Positions 15,574 through 15,576 of a stretch of 15,576 bases of DNA are shown here, piece by piece. The stretch is taken from the NCBI GenBank assembly GCA_001701065.1, contig DAAL01000095.1:15430-31005 (forward strand), in the 5' to 3' direction. The notes beneath the pieces are model-generated. The model had not been told where the DNA came from. It made no database searches and saw only the letters and a program-made list of their open reading frames with translations. This DNA comes from Bacteroidales bacterium GP4. GTDB taxonomy: Bacteria; Bacteroidota; Bacteroidia; Bacteroidales; Muribaculaceae. Each line of letters begins with the position of its first letter. Positions within the stretch are counted from its first letter, which is position 1. Made by a program: the position numbers and the translations under genes.

Positions 15574-15576
15574 CCT

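Overview
The window looks like chromosomal core DNA of a Bacteroidales bacterium, most likely Muribaculaceae or a close relative. Three things point there: almost every transcription unit is preceded by the Bacteroidetes -7 element TAnnTTTG (several with a -33-like tetramer 19-20 bases upstream) and the genes lack strong Shine-Dalgarno sites; Rho carries a very long disordered insert, as known in Bacteroides; and the surface-assembly protein is the lipoprotein TamA variant (TamL) typical of Bacteroidetes. The family-level placement is an inference. I see no mobile element, CRISPR array, rRNA or tRNA.

Layout. (1) Positions 1-3037, minus strand: a glycine-cleavage operon, lipoate-protein ligase > gcvT > gcvH > gcvPA (cut by the window edge), with its own strong promoter just after an intrinsic terminator. 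The ligase can lipoylate GcvH; GcvT, GcvH and the P-protein then decarboxylate glycine and pass the one-carbon unit to tetrahydrofolate. The P-protein is of the split (two-subunit) type. (2) 3074-4909, minus: one AspT/YidE-type transporter with two central RCK_C domains, its own promoter and a terminator. (3) 4932-10269, minus: rho > tamL > HAD phosphatase, tightly packed (8-base overlap, then 16 bases). rho has a leader of about 170 bases with a candidate 27-residue upstream ORF. (4) 10270-10821, plus: an independent transcription unit with promoter, three designable hairpins, a terminator and no ATG, which I read as a structured non-coding RNA of about 250 nt; the hisS promoter follows directly. 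(5) 10822-12186, plus: hisS, ending at a perfect 15-bp hairpin shared with the convergent operon. (6) 12276-15012, minus: two tandem LeuT-type sodium:amino-acid symporters. (7) 15151-15573, plus: a divergent VanZ-like membrane protein.

Most genes are ordinary housekeeping genes. The items that deserve attention are the small-RNA unit in front of hisS, the Rho insert (Q/N-rich tract plus two AT-hook-like basic motifs), the rho leader, and the split-type glycine decarboxylase in an operon with its own lipoate ligase. Start codons were moved from upstream TTG codons to ATG for rho (10060), the first symporter (13619) and the VanZ-like gene (15151).
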